From positions 62,001 through 126,000 of the forward strand of contig NZ_JAFMSZ010000004.1 of assembly GCF_017916505.1 (NCBI RefSeq): a stretch of DNA of 64,000 nt, read 5' to 3'. Under the pieces are notes generated by a model. It saw only the letters and a list, made by a program, of their open reading frames with translations. It had not been told where the DNA came from and made no database searches. How positions within the stretch are numbered: position 1 is the first letter of the stretch; every line of letters begins with the position of its first letter. Position numbers and translations under genes: made by a program. Source of the DNA: Naasia sp. SYSU D00057. GTDB taxonomy: Bacteria; Actinomycetota; Actinomycetes; Actinomycetales; Microbacteriaceae. This document shows, piece by piece, positions 20,262 through 30,200 of this stretch.

Positions 20262-21569
20262 GTGACCTCCGGCCACGCCTTCTACTCGCCCCTCGCCGCC
20301 GGCGTCGGCGGGACGCTGAACTGGACGTTCTTCGCGGCAGGACACGTGCTCGCGGGCTTCGAGCCCTCCGCCTCCCCGGAGGTGGTCATGGCGCTGTGGC
20401 GCACCGCAACCGCGCCGGACGCCTCCATCGAGTCGGTGGTCGCCGCCGTGCCCACGCGCGGCCCGTCCGCGGTCGGATCCTTCGCGGTCGTCGTCACCGG
20501 CGTCCGCACCACGATCGTGCTGCGCGGCCGGGGGAGCGTCGACGTGCAGACGGTCGCGGGCCAGCGCCGCATCGACTCGCGCAACATGCAGCCCTGGTAC
20601 CTCGCCGAGTTCGACGGGGTGCAGGCGCTCGCGCTCGGCTCCGTCGAGCGGCCCGTCGGGGTCGAGACGGGGCCGGCCGCCACAGACCTGCCCCTGATGA
20701 GCGGGATCATCCGCGCGCCCTGGCTCGCCTGGACGCCCGGCGAGCCCGGCGTCGTGCCGGCCCCGGTCGCTCCGCCGGAGCGGCGGCAGCGTCCGCGTCG
20801 TGCCGCCGCGACCATCGCGCCCTCGCACGCCTCGGCGCCCGTCTCCGGGTCGATCCCCGTGCAGAACCTCGCGGCAGCGCCCGGCCCGTACCGCGCGCCG
20901 ATCACGACACCCATCCCGGTCATCCCCGCCGCGCCCTCCGCGCCCGCCGCCGAGGTGCCCGCGATGCCGCCGTCGCGCACCGCGCTCGGCAACACGGGCG
21001 ACACGATGGACCTCGACGACACCATCCGCGGGCTCGGCACCGGCCGCTTCCGCGGCAGCGATCGCGTCGCCGAGGTCGCCCGCGCCGGCGAGGAGGCGGG
21101 TGACATCGGCGACACGATCGTCACCTCCCGCCGCCGGCACCGCGCCGACAGCCCGCCGCTCACCACGTGGTCGCCCGCCCGCATGGAGTTCGACCCGCGG
21201 TTCGCGCCGGGGCAGGAGCGCACGACGGGCTACTACTGCTTCCGCATCGGCAACGGGCAGGTGTACCGCCTGGACACGCCCGTCTACATCGGCCGCAAGC
21301 CGAGCAGCCCGCGCATCGTGACGGGCACCCTGCCGCGGCTGCTGCGCATCGCCTCCCCGTCCATGGAGGTGTCGAGCACCCACGTCGAGCTCCGGCAGGA
21401 GGGGAGCTCGGTCGTCGTCACCGACATGAGGTCGACGAACGGCACCTTCGTTTCGCAGCCGGGATCGACTCCCATAAAATTGCGCCAGGGTGAATCGATG
21501 GTGGTGACGCCGGGCACCCTTGTGGACATCGGCGACGGCAACGTCATCGAGATCCTGCCGATCCGGTAG
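20262..21569 (+). CDS. FHA-domain protein with an unassigned N-terminal domain
   Basis: Cytoplasmic 435-residue protein with no signal or membrane segment. The C-terminal FHA domain (about residues 325-435) binds phosphothreonine; its key residues appear in YIGRKPSSPR, SSTHVEL and RSTNGTF. The first 160 residues form a separate domain I do not recognise (LNWTFFAAGHVLAGF; WYLAEFDGVQALALG). The middle is Pro/Ala-rich linker. Two acidic Thr motifs, DTMDLDDTIRGL and GDIGDTIVTSRRR (residues about 248-290), look like kinase target sites. It is the first gene of the block, 65 bases ahead of the phosphatase gene and 1.2 kb ahead of the kinase, so it is a likely substrate or reader of that kinase. GTG start with GGGGGAGG upstream. 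Confidence 0.85.
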   Translation: MTSGHAFYSPLAAGVGGTLNWTFFAAGHVLAGFEPSASPEVVMALWRTATAPDASIESVVAAVPTRGPSAVGSFAVVVTGVRTTIVLRGRGSVDVQTVAGQRRIDSRNMQPWYLAEFDGVQALALGSVERPVGVETGPAATDLPLMSGIIRAPWLAWTPGEPGVVPAPVAPPERRQRPRRAAATIAPSHASAPVSGSIPVQNLAAAPGPYRAPITTPIPVIPAAPSAPAAEVPAMPPSRTALGNTGDTMDLDDTIRGLGTGRFRGSDRVAEVARAGEEAGDIGDTIVTSRRRHRADSPPLTTWSPARMEFDPRFAPGQERTTGYYCFRIGNGQVYRLDTPVYIGRKPSSPRIVTGTLPRLLRIASPSMEVSSTHVELRQEGSSVVVTDMRSTNGTFVSQPGSTPIKLRQGESMVVTPGTLVDIGDGNVIEILPIR

Positions 21570-21633
21570 GGGAACGGCCACCTCCGCAGTCCGGCATCCC
21601 GCCGGGCTCCTCCATTCTTCTCAGGCAGGACCC

Positions 21634-22473
21634 GTGACGCAGATCGGCCGCAGCAACTCGGGTCACACCGTGACGGTGCCCCGTCGCCCCGACCTCCAGG
21701 TGACCCTCAGCTGGGCCGCCGTCACCAACGTGGGTCGCAAGCGCTCCGTGAACGAGGACAGCTTCCTCGCGCAGAGCCCCGTCTTCGCGGTGGCCGACGG
21801 CATGGGCGGGCACTCCGCCGGCGACGTCGCGAGCGCGGCGGTCGTGACCCGGCTCGCCGAGGTCATCGAGACCGACTTCATCGACCCCGACGTCGTCGAG
21901 CACGCGCTCGGCACGGCCGCCCAGGACATCGCCCGCGTCTCCGGCACCCACGCGCTCGGCACCGGCACCACGGTGACCGGCGCGGCCCTCACGCTCGTCG
22001 GCACGGATCCGTACTGGGCCGTGTTCAACATCGGCGACTCGCGGGTCTACCAGCTGCGCGGCCGCCTCTTCGAGCAGGTCACGGTCGACCACTCCGTGGT
22101 GCAGGAGCTCGTCGACTCGGGGGTGATCAGCAAGGAGCAGGCGGAGAACCACCCGGACAGCAACGTCATCACGCGGGCCATCGGCTTCAACGAGATGCCG
22201 GCCCCCGACTACTGGATGATCCCGGTCACCGAGGGTCTGCGCCTGCTGCTCTGCTCCGACGGCCTCACCAAGGAGCTGACGGACGAGGACCTCCGCTCCC
22301 ACCTCGTGGCCGGCCGCACGGCCCGCGACACCGCGCACGACCTGGTGGAGGCGGCGCTCGTCCGGGGCGGACGCGACAACATCACCGTCGTCATCATCGA
22401 CGTGCTCGCGACCACCGGGGACTTCGACATCCACCAGACGGTCCCGCGCCGCGGCACCGGCCGCCACTCCTGA
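21634..22473 (+). CDS. PP2C-family Ser/Thr protein phosphatase
   Basis: A 279-residue soluble PPM phosphatase of the PstP/Stp type that reverses Ser/Thr phosphorylation. The metal-binding acids are visible in SVNEDSFL, VADGMGGHSAG, LCSDGLTKEL and GGRDNITVVI, and GDSRVYQLRG is also conserved. There is no membrane segment, unlike mycobacterial PstP. An N-terminal tail of about 30 residues precedes the domain. The GTG at 21634 was chosen because earlier in-frame codons lie inside the FHA gene. It sits between an FHA gene and a kinase gene, so it is likely the antagonist of that kinase. Confidence 0.94.
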   Translation: MTQIGRSNSGHTVTVPRRPDLQVTLSWAAVTNVGRKRSVNEDSFLAQSPVFAVADGMGGHSAGDVASAAVVTRLAEVIETDFIDPDVVEHALGTAAQDIARVSGTHALGTGTTVTGAALTLVGTDPYWAVFNIGDSRVYQLRGRLFEQVTVDHSVVQELVDSGVISKEQAENHPDSNVITRAIGFNEMPAPDYWMIPVTEGLRLLLCSDGLTKELTDEDLRSHLVAGRTARDTAHDLVEAALVRGGRDNITVVIIDVLATTGDFDIHQTVPRRGTGRHS

Positions 22474-22496
22474 GGGGCACGTCTCACGCAGTCTCC

Positions 22497-22597
22497 GGTG
22501 GTCGAGGTGCGAGCGCAGCGAGCCTCGAAACCACCACCACGGGGATCGTCGGGCTGGCGGTTCCGAGACGCCGCCTGCGGCGGCTCCTCAACCACCG
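22497..22597. repeat. Pair of REP-like palindromes
   Basis: The first unit (22497-22535) pairs GGTGGTCGAGG with CCTCGAAACCACC through a 2-base bulge, with a second short stem CGAGCG/AGCGAGC inside. The second unit (about 22558-22597), read on the minus strand, begins GGTGGTTGAGGAGCCGCC and ends GGCGTCTCGGAACCGCC, the same design in the opposite orientation. Similar palindromes are, from memory, common between genes in Microbacteriaceae. Confidence 0.7.
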
Positions 22598-22668
22598 GGG
22601 CTTCCCCGACGGACGGGGTACAGGGCTCGAACGGGCGGTCTGCCCTCGCACTGGGGGCGGGCCGGGAT

Positions 22669-22746
22669 CGGAACCGCCACGTGCGCGGCGCCCGATCGGG
22701 GAAAAGCCCTGTCTACAATGCCTTCCGGGCACACGTGGCGGTTCCG
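22669..22746 (+). promoter_or_regulatory. Kinase-operon promoter bracketed by a 15-bp inverted repeat
   Basis: CGGAACCGCCACGTG (22669-22683) and its exact reverse complement (22732-22746) lie on either side of TACAAT (22714-22719), the best -10 in the gap. The arms are centred 63 bases apart, about six helical turns. Two sites for a dimeric regulator with DNA looping, or an RNA/DNA cruciform, are possible; the regulator is unknown. Confidence 0.55.
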
Positions 22747-22796
22747 CCGGGCGCGGCCGACGCCGGTGCTCGTCCGCCAACGGTCTAGGGGATGAC

Positions 22797-24218
22797 ATGA
22801 CGCGACGTCTGCCGTCCACCCCGCCGACCCTTCCCGGCTTCACCTACGTGCGGGCGCTCGGGTCCGGCGGCTTCGCGGACGTCTTCCTCTACGAGCAGAA
22901 CATGCCGCGCCGTCAGGTGGCCGTCAAGGTGATGCTCGCCGACGTCGTCAACGACCAGGTGCGGCAGATGTTCCAGGCCGAGGCCAACCTCATGGCCCAG
23001 CTGAGCACCCATCCGTCGATCCTCACCGTGTACCAGGCGAGCGTGTCGTCCGACGGCCGGCCCTATCTGGTGATGGAGCTCTGCTCCGCGGCGCTCGGCG
23101 AGCGGTACCGGCGCGAGAAGATCCCGGTTCCCGAGGTGCTGCGGATCGCGATCAAGGTCGCGAGCGCCATCGAGACCGCCCACCGCGCCGGCGTGCTGCA
23201 CCGCGACATCAAGCCGACCAACATCCTGATGACCGCGTACGGCCACCCCGTGCTGTCGGACTTCGGCATCGCCGCCACGCTCGCCGAGTCCGAGCGCACC
23301 GAGTCGGTCGGCCTCTCCATCCCCTGGTCGGCGCCCGAGGTGCTGATGGACGAGACGTCCGGCACCATCGCGAGCGAGGTGTGGTCGACGGCGGCCACGG
23401 TCTACAGCCTCCTCGCCGGCCGGTCGCCGTTCGAGGTGCCGGGCACCGACAACAAGTCGACGGAGCTCATCAATCGCATCAACCGGGCGAAGCCGGAGCC
23501 GATCGACCGCTCCGACGTGCCCGCGCGGCTCGAGCTCGTGCTGCAGCGGGCCATGTCGAAGAAGCCGGAGCAGCGGCCGGGCAGCGTCCTCGAGCTGATC
23601 CGCGAGCTGCAGGCGGTCGAGACAGAGCTGGGCCTGCCGCAGACGCCGCTCGAGGTGGCGATGGACGACTGGGCGCTCGCGACGGTCGCCGACCTGGAGG
23701 ACCGGACGCGCATCCGCGGCGTCCCGGCACTCAAGCAGTCGAGCGAGCGGCGCCGGCGGCGCTCGCGGACCATGGACTCGAGCGCGTCCCGCGGCGGGGT
23801 CGGCGTCCTGGTCGAAGCGGGCAGCGGGTCGGTGGACGCGGGCTCCGGGCTGCGCGGACCCCAGCCGAAGGGCGTCCAGTGGCTCTCCTGGGTGCTCGTC
23901 GCCGTCTCGGCCCTCGTCATCGCCCTCGGCGCCACCGCCATGGTGGTGCTCATCCGCGGCTCCTCGAGCGACATCCCCCGGGTGAGCGACATCGCGGCGG
24001 AGGTCGACGACGGCACGGTGCGCTTCTCCTGGGCGGACCCGGGCCTCGACGACGGCGACAGCTACGAGATCACCACCCACGACGGGCGCACCAGCCTGCA
24101 GAAGGGCACCACGTTCCTCGCCGACGCCCCGACCGGCAGCCGCGTGTGCATCAGCGTCACCGTGAACCGCAGCGGCAAGGTGGGCGAGCCGAGCAACGAG
24201 AAGTGCGTGGGCGCCTAG
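22797..24218 (+). CDS. Membrane Ser/Thr protein kinase with extracellular FN3-like domain
   Basis: A PknB-type Hanks kinase of 473 residues. The kinase domain (about 18-275) has the Gly loop GSGGFADVF, the ATP Lys in VAVKVM, the catalytic HRDIKPTN and the metal-binding DFG in LSDFGIAA, so it should be active. A basic juxtamembrane linker contains ERRRRRSRTMDSS. One membrane helix follows (about 364-390). The outside part, about 85 residues, looks like one fibronectin type III domain (VRFSWADPGLDDGDSYEI) with a Cys pair near the end, not the PASTA repeats of PknB. The stop codon is directly followed by the start of the giant surface protein, which also ends in FN3 domains. Confidence 0.93.
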   Translation: MTRRLPSTPPTLPGFTYVRALGSGGFADVFLYEQNMPRRQVAVKVMLADVVNDQVRQMFQAEANLMAQLSTHPSILTVYQASVSSDGRPYLVMELCSAALGERYRREKIPVPEVLRIAIKVASAIETAHRAGVLHRDIKPTNILMTAYGHPVLSDFGIAATLAESERTESVGLSIPWSAPEVLMDETSGTIASEVWSTAATVYSLLAGRSPFEVPGTDNKSTELINRINRAKPEPIDRSDVPARLELVLQRAMSKKPEQRPGSVLELIRELQAVETELGLPQTPLEVAMDDWALATVADLEDRTRIRGVPALKQSSERRRRRSRTMDSSASRGGVGVLVEAGSGSVDAGSGLRGPQPKGVQWLSWVLVAVSALVIALGATAMVVLIRGSSSDIPRVSDIAAEVDDGTVRFSWADPGLDDGDSYEITTHDGRTSLQKGTTFLADAPTGSRVCISVTVNRSGKVGEPSNEKCVGA

Positions 24219-27200
24219 GTGGTGGCGCCCTCCCCGCTGCGGCGCGCCGCAGCAGCTCTCGCGCGGCACCGCTCGAAGCTCGTCTCCCTCGTGGGCGGCG
24301 GCGCGGTGGTCGCCGTGGTCGCGACGGTCGCCGTCGTCTCGAACGGGTACACGGCGCAGCGGATGGACCTCGACGACGGGTCCGTCTGGGTCGCCAACGG
24401 CTCCAAGCAGGTGATCGGCCGCGCCAACACCCAGGTGCTGCAGCTCGACACGGTCGTCGCGAGCACCACCAGCACGGTCGAGGTGCACCAGCGCGGCCAG
24501 GACGTCTATCTCTACGACCGCGGGAACTCGACCCTCGACGTCGTCGACCCCGCCACCTCCAGCGTGCAGGAGTCGGTGCCGGTGCCCCCGGACGACACGG
24601 TGCTGCACACGACCGGCACCGAGGTGGCCGACGGCCGTGCGGTCCTGCACTCGACCGCCACCGGCCGCATCTGGATCGTGCCGCTTCCGGCGCTCGGCTC
24701 GTTCGACTCGTCGATCCCGCCCGACCTCAGCCTCGGCGCCGGCTCCGTCTCGTCGATGGAGTCGGACGGCACCCTCTTCGTCCACTCCCCGGAGGCGGGG
24801 GAGGTGTACCGCGTCGACGCGGGGAGGAGCGACGTCGTCGCCCGCACCTCCGCCGTCGACGCCGGCACGACCGACGACGAGTTCTCGATCACCTCCGTCG
24901 GCGGCCGCTGGGCGGTGCTCGACGCGACGACGCGCACCCTCACCCTCGACGGCGCGACCGTCGACCTGACGGACCTCATCGCGGCGGGCGCCTCGCCCGT
25001 GCTCCAGCAGGCGGTGACCGCGGAGGCCGCCGGCCGGGACGGCGGCGACCGGCTCTACGTCGCGCACGCGGGCGGGCTCGTCCGGGTGCCGCTCGGCGGC
25101 GGCGAGCCCGAGGAGGTGGCGGGGCTCACCGCCGAGGGCCGCTCCGGCACCCCCGCCGCCCCCGTGGTGCGCGCCGGCTGCGCGTACGCGGCCTGGTCGA
25201 GCGGCGACGTGTGGCGCGACTGCGCTGCGGGCAGCGGCGGTACCGGCATCGACGGCGAGGACCCCGAGCTCGAGTCCATCGACGGGATGCCGTCGTCCGC
25301 CCAGCTCGCGTTCCGCACCAGCGGCAGCCGGGTCGTCCTCAACGACTCCCTCGGCGGCGGCACGTGGGCGGTGCAGGACGGCAACGCCGCGATCGACAAC
25401 TGGGACGAGCTGCTCGCCCGCAACGAGGACAGCGACGCGGCGCCCGAGAACGACGAGGACACCCCGCCCGAGTACGAGACGCTGCAGGCGCCGCCGATCG
25501 CCCAGGACGACGACCTGGGCGCACGGCCCGGCCGCGCCACCGTGCTGCCGGTCCTCCTGAACGACTACGACCCGAACGGCGACGTCCTCGTGATCGACGA
25601 GCTGACGACCCTCGCGGCCGACGTGGGGAGCCTCGAGCTCGTGAGCGGCGGGCAGCAGGTGCTGCTCACCCTGCCCGACACCGCGACCGGCGCGGTCTCG
25701 TTCGGGTACACCATCTCCGACGGCCGCGGCGGGACCGCGAGCGCGACGGTGACCGTGGACGTCCGCTCGCCGGACGAGAACTCGCCTCCGCAGCAGCTGC
25801 GCACGACCAAGGCGACCGTCGCCGCCGGCGGCCGCGTGGCGGTCGACACCCTCGGCGACTGGGTCGACCCGGACGGCGACGCCTTCTACCTGACGAGCGC
25901 GTCGGTGGGCGCGCCGGACACGAGCACCTGGAAGCCGGGCGGCGAGATCGTGTTCATCGACTCGGGCCAGGGCGGCGACCGGAAGGATGTGGCGCTCGCA
26001 GTCTCCGACGGCCGCGCCGACGGCGCGGGGACCCTCGCCGTGACGGTCCGCCCGGCGGGCGAGGTGCCGATCGTCGCCGAGCCCTTCGCGGTGCGCGCCT
26101 ACGTCGGCGAGGAGCTGACCGTCGCGCCGCTTGCGCACGTGCGCGGCGGCAGCGGCATGCTCCGCCTCACGAACGTCCCGCCGAAGTCGGGGGTGACCGT
26201 GCAGGCCGACTACGAGGGCGGCACCTTCCGCCTCGTCGCCGAGGAGGCGGGCACCCGGTACCTCGACTACACCGTGAGCGACGGCGCCGGCACGGCGACC
26301 GGCACGGTGCGCGTCGACGTCGAGACGCCGCCCGACGCCAACAGCACGCCCATCACGGTGCCGCACACCGCCTTCGTCCGGCAGGGCGGCAGCCAGAACC
26401 TCGACGTGCTCGCGACCGACATCGATCCCGCCGGCGGCGTCCTCCTCGTGACCGGCGTCGGCGAGGTGCCGGTCGACTCCGGCGTCCGCGTCGAGATCCT
26501 CGAGCAGCGCCTTCTGCGGATCACGCTCACCGCGCCCCTCGACGGGCCCGTCGACTTCACCTACACGGTGAGCAACGGCCTCGCCGACGCCCAGGGCACC
26601 GTCGCGGTCGTCGAGATCCCCGAGCCGGCCCGCAGCCAGCCGCCGCTCGCGCGCGCCGACCAGGTCTCGGTGCGGGTCGGGGACGCCATCGACATCCCCG
26701 TCCTCGCGAACGACGAGCACCCGGACGGCGAGCAGCTGACGCTCGACCCCGAGCTCGTGACGCCGCTGCCGGGCGGCTCGGGCCTGCTGTTCCCGGCACA
26801 GAGCCGGCTGCGCTACCTCGCGCCGGACACCACGGGCAACTTCACCGCCGTCTACCGGGTGAACGGCCCCGACGGCCAGTGGGCGACCGCCGAGGTCAGC
26901 ATCTCCGTGCGCGAGGCGGATCCGGCGTCGAACAATCCGCCCGTGCCGCGCACCGTCGAGGCGCGCGTGCTCGCCGGCGAGAGCGTGCGCATCCCCGTCC
27001 CGCTGACCGGCATCGATCCGGACGGCGACTCCGTGCAGCTCCTCGGCCAGGAGTCGAACCCCGAGAAGGGCGCCGTCACCGAGGTGGGCAGCGACTGGAT
27101 CGAGTTCGAGGCGGGCGACTACTCGGCGGGCACCGACACGTTCACCTACCGCGTCGTCGACGGGCTCGGCGCGCAGGCGACCGGCACCGTCCGCGTCGGC

Positions 27201-30200
27201 ATCAGCCCGCGCCTGGAGGGCGCCCGCAACCCGGTGGCCGTCGAGGACGAGGTGACGGTGCGGCCGGGCCGGACGATCGCGGTGCAGGTCCTCGCGAACG
27301 ACTCCGACCCCGACGGCGAGACGCTCTCCATCACCGACGTCGAGGCGACGACCGGCGGCGGGACCGCCCGGGTCGACGGCAGTGTCCTGCGTGTCGTCGC
27401 GCCCGAGCGGGCCGGCCGCTACGGCTTCGTCTACTCGATCGAGAACGAGCGGGGCGGCACGAGCTCGAACTTCCTGACCGTGATCGTCGACCCCGACGCG
27501 CCGCTCGCCCGTCCGATCGCCGAGGACACCGTGCTCGGCCTGAGCGACATCCTCGGGCGCGAGAGCGTCGACGTGAACGTGCTCTCCGGCGTCTTCTTCG
27601 CCGAGGGCGACCCCCAGGACCTCGACGTCAGCGTCCTCCCCGGCTACGGCGGCACCGCCCGCGTCGTCGACGACAAGCGCATCCGGGTGGAGCTCGGCGC
27701 GAGCAGCCAGATCATCCCGTTCAGCGTGCGGCACCCGGATGACCCGGCCGTCTCCGCCATCGCGTTCATCCGCGTACCCGGCTTCGACGACGCCCTGCCG
27801 CAGCTGCGCAAGGGCGCGCCGCGGCTGACGGTGAGAAGCGGCGAGGCGATCACGATCGAGCTGCGGGACTACGTCGTCGCGGTCGGCGACGGCGCCGTCC
27901 GGCTCACCGACTCGAGCACCGTGCGGGCCACCCACTCCGACGGCGCGGATGCGGTGGTCGACGCGAACACCCTGCGCTTCCGAAGCGCGGAGGGCTACTT
28001 CGGCCCCGCCTCCATCGCCTTCCAGGTGACCGACGGCGAGTCGGCCGACGACCCGGACGGCCGCATCGCGACACTGGTGCTGCCCATCTCGGTGACGCCG
28101 CGCGAGAACCAGCCGCCGGTGTTCGACGGGGGAGTGCTCGAGTTCGAACCGGGCGCCGAGCGCACCGTCCAGCTGCCCCGCCTCACCACCTACCCCTACG
28201 CGGACGACCTCGCGGGGCTCGACTACTCGGTGCTCGGCAGCGTTCCGTCCGGCTACTCCGTCTCCCTCGACGGGCAGGCGCTCACCATCCGCGCGGCGGA
28301 GTCGGTGCGCACCGGCGCTGCATCCTCCCTCCGCATCGGCGTGCGGGACGGCACCACCGACGGCGAGTCCGGCCGCCTCGAGCTGCGGGTGGTCGCGTCC
28401 ACGCGGCCGCTCGCGAGCCCCGCCGCCGACACCGCGGTCGCCCCGCGCGGCCGCACCACGAGCGTCGACGTGCTCGCGAACGACCAGGCGGCGAACCCGT
28501 TCCCGGCGACCCCGCTCCAGGTCGTCGCCGTGCGGGGCCTCGACTCCGCCTCCCTCCCGGCGGGCGTCCGCATCACGCCGAGCGCCGACAAGTCGCGGCT
28601 GTCGATCGACGTCGCGAACGACGCCCTGCCCGAGGACGTCACCCTGCAGTACCAGGTGCTCGACGCCACGGGCGACGAGGACCGGGCAGCGTGGGGCACG
28701 GTCACGGTGTCGGTGCAGGACAAGCCGCAGCCGGTGACGAACGTCCGGGCCACCGCGTTCGGCGACCGCGCCGTCACCATCGCCTTCGATCCGGGCGCCT
28801 TCAACAACGCGGAGATCACCGGCTTCCGGGTGGCGACGACGAGCGCGGCCGGGGACCCGATCGCGACGACCGACTGCGCCTCGACGACGTGCACGGTGCG
28901 CACGCCCGGCAACGGCCCCGCGAACTCGGTCCGCATCGCGGTCATCGCGGTGAACGCGATCGGCGAGTCGGCGCCGACGTCGCTCGGCGAGCCCGTCTGG
29001 TCCGACATCGTCCCCGCCGCCCCGGCGTCGCTCGAGACCCGCGCGCTCGACCACGGCCTCCGCGTGTTCTGGCGCAAGCCGAACGAGACGGGCGGCAGCC
29101 CGATCAATTACTACGTGGTGAGCGTCGCGGGCCGCACGGACACCCTCTCGGTTCCCGCGGACGACCCCGTGGGCACCGAGTACTCCCTCGACGTCACCAG
29201 CGGCTCCATCGCGAACGGGGCCCCCGTCGCCGTCTCGGTGTCCGCCCGGAACGAGGCGTACGGCCGCCTCACCAACTGGAACTCGGTGAGCGGGTCCGGC
29301 ACGCCGGCGGGCGCGCCCGTCGTCACCGGCACCCCGTCCGCGGGCGTCGGCGACGCCGGGTCCGGCGGCCGCGGCACCGTGACGCTCGACTGGGCGGGCG
29401 TCTTCGACGGCAACGGCTCCGGGGTCGGCCAGTACTACGCCGCGATGTACCAGGGCACGCCGCCCGGCTGCTCCGCCAGCGACGACGGCGGCCGCGGCAC
29501 CGACCTCTCGGTGCCGCCCGCCACCAATGAGTTCCGGCACATGGGGTCGGCCACCTCGACGGTGTTCGAGGTGCCCGCGAACACGTCCTACAGCTTCATG
29601 GTCTTCGCCTACAACGGTCAGGGCTGCACGGCGAGCGGCGAGGTGCGGGCCGTCACCCGCAAGGCGCCGGGAACGCCCACCTCGGTCGGCGTCGGCGGCC
29701 CGGCGGACAGCGGCGACGGCCGGTACGACTACCGCCTCGACTCGGTCGCGTACGCGAGCGGCGGCGGGAGCCCCGAGGTGTCCTACGTCTACCGTCTCGC
29801 GGGCGGCTCGGCGACGTGGACCACCCGCCTCGGCGGCACGCTGGTGGCCGACGGCAGCCTGTACGGGCAGGCGGTGCAGATTCAGGTGCAGGTCTGCGAG
29901 GCCTACCCGGAGAAGACGCTCTGCTCCGACTGGTCGGCGCCGTCGCAGACCTTCACGCCCGCCGACACCCGGCCGACCGGCCTCCGCTACGCCCCCGGAA
30001 ACGGCGTGGGGGCGTGGTCGTGGACGGGTGCGCCCTCCGGTTCGGGCTACTCTGCCGTGCAGTACTCGTGCGACGGGGGGAACGTCTGGTCGCCGAGCAT
30101 GCCGCAGAGCGGCAGCTGCGCCGCGGGAGCGGACTCGACCTTCCAGGTGCGGGTGATCACGGGATCCGGCACGTACTCGAGCCCGGTCTACCGCTCCGCG

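Larger units (their letters stand above)
22474..22796. other. 323-base gap between phosphatase and kinase genes
   Basis: The gap has no plausible gene. Its first part carries two palindromic repeats (22497-22597). Its second part holds a 15-bp inverted repeat bracketing a candidate promoter (22669-22746), then a short leader and the kinase ribosome site AGGGGATGAC. Confidence 0.7.
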
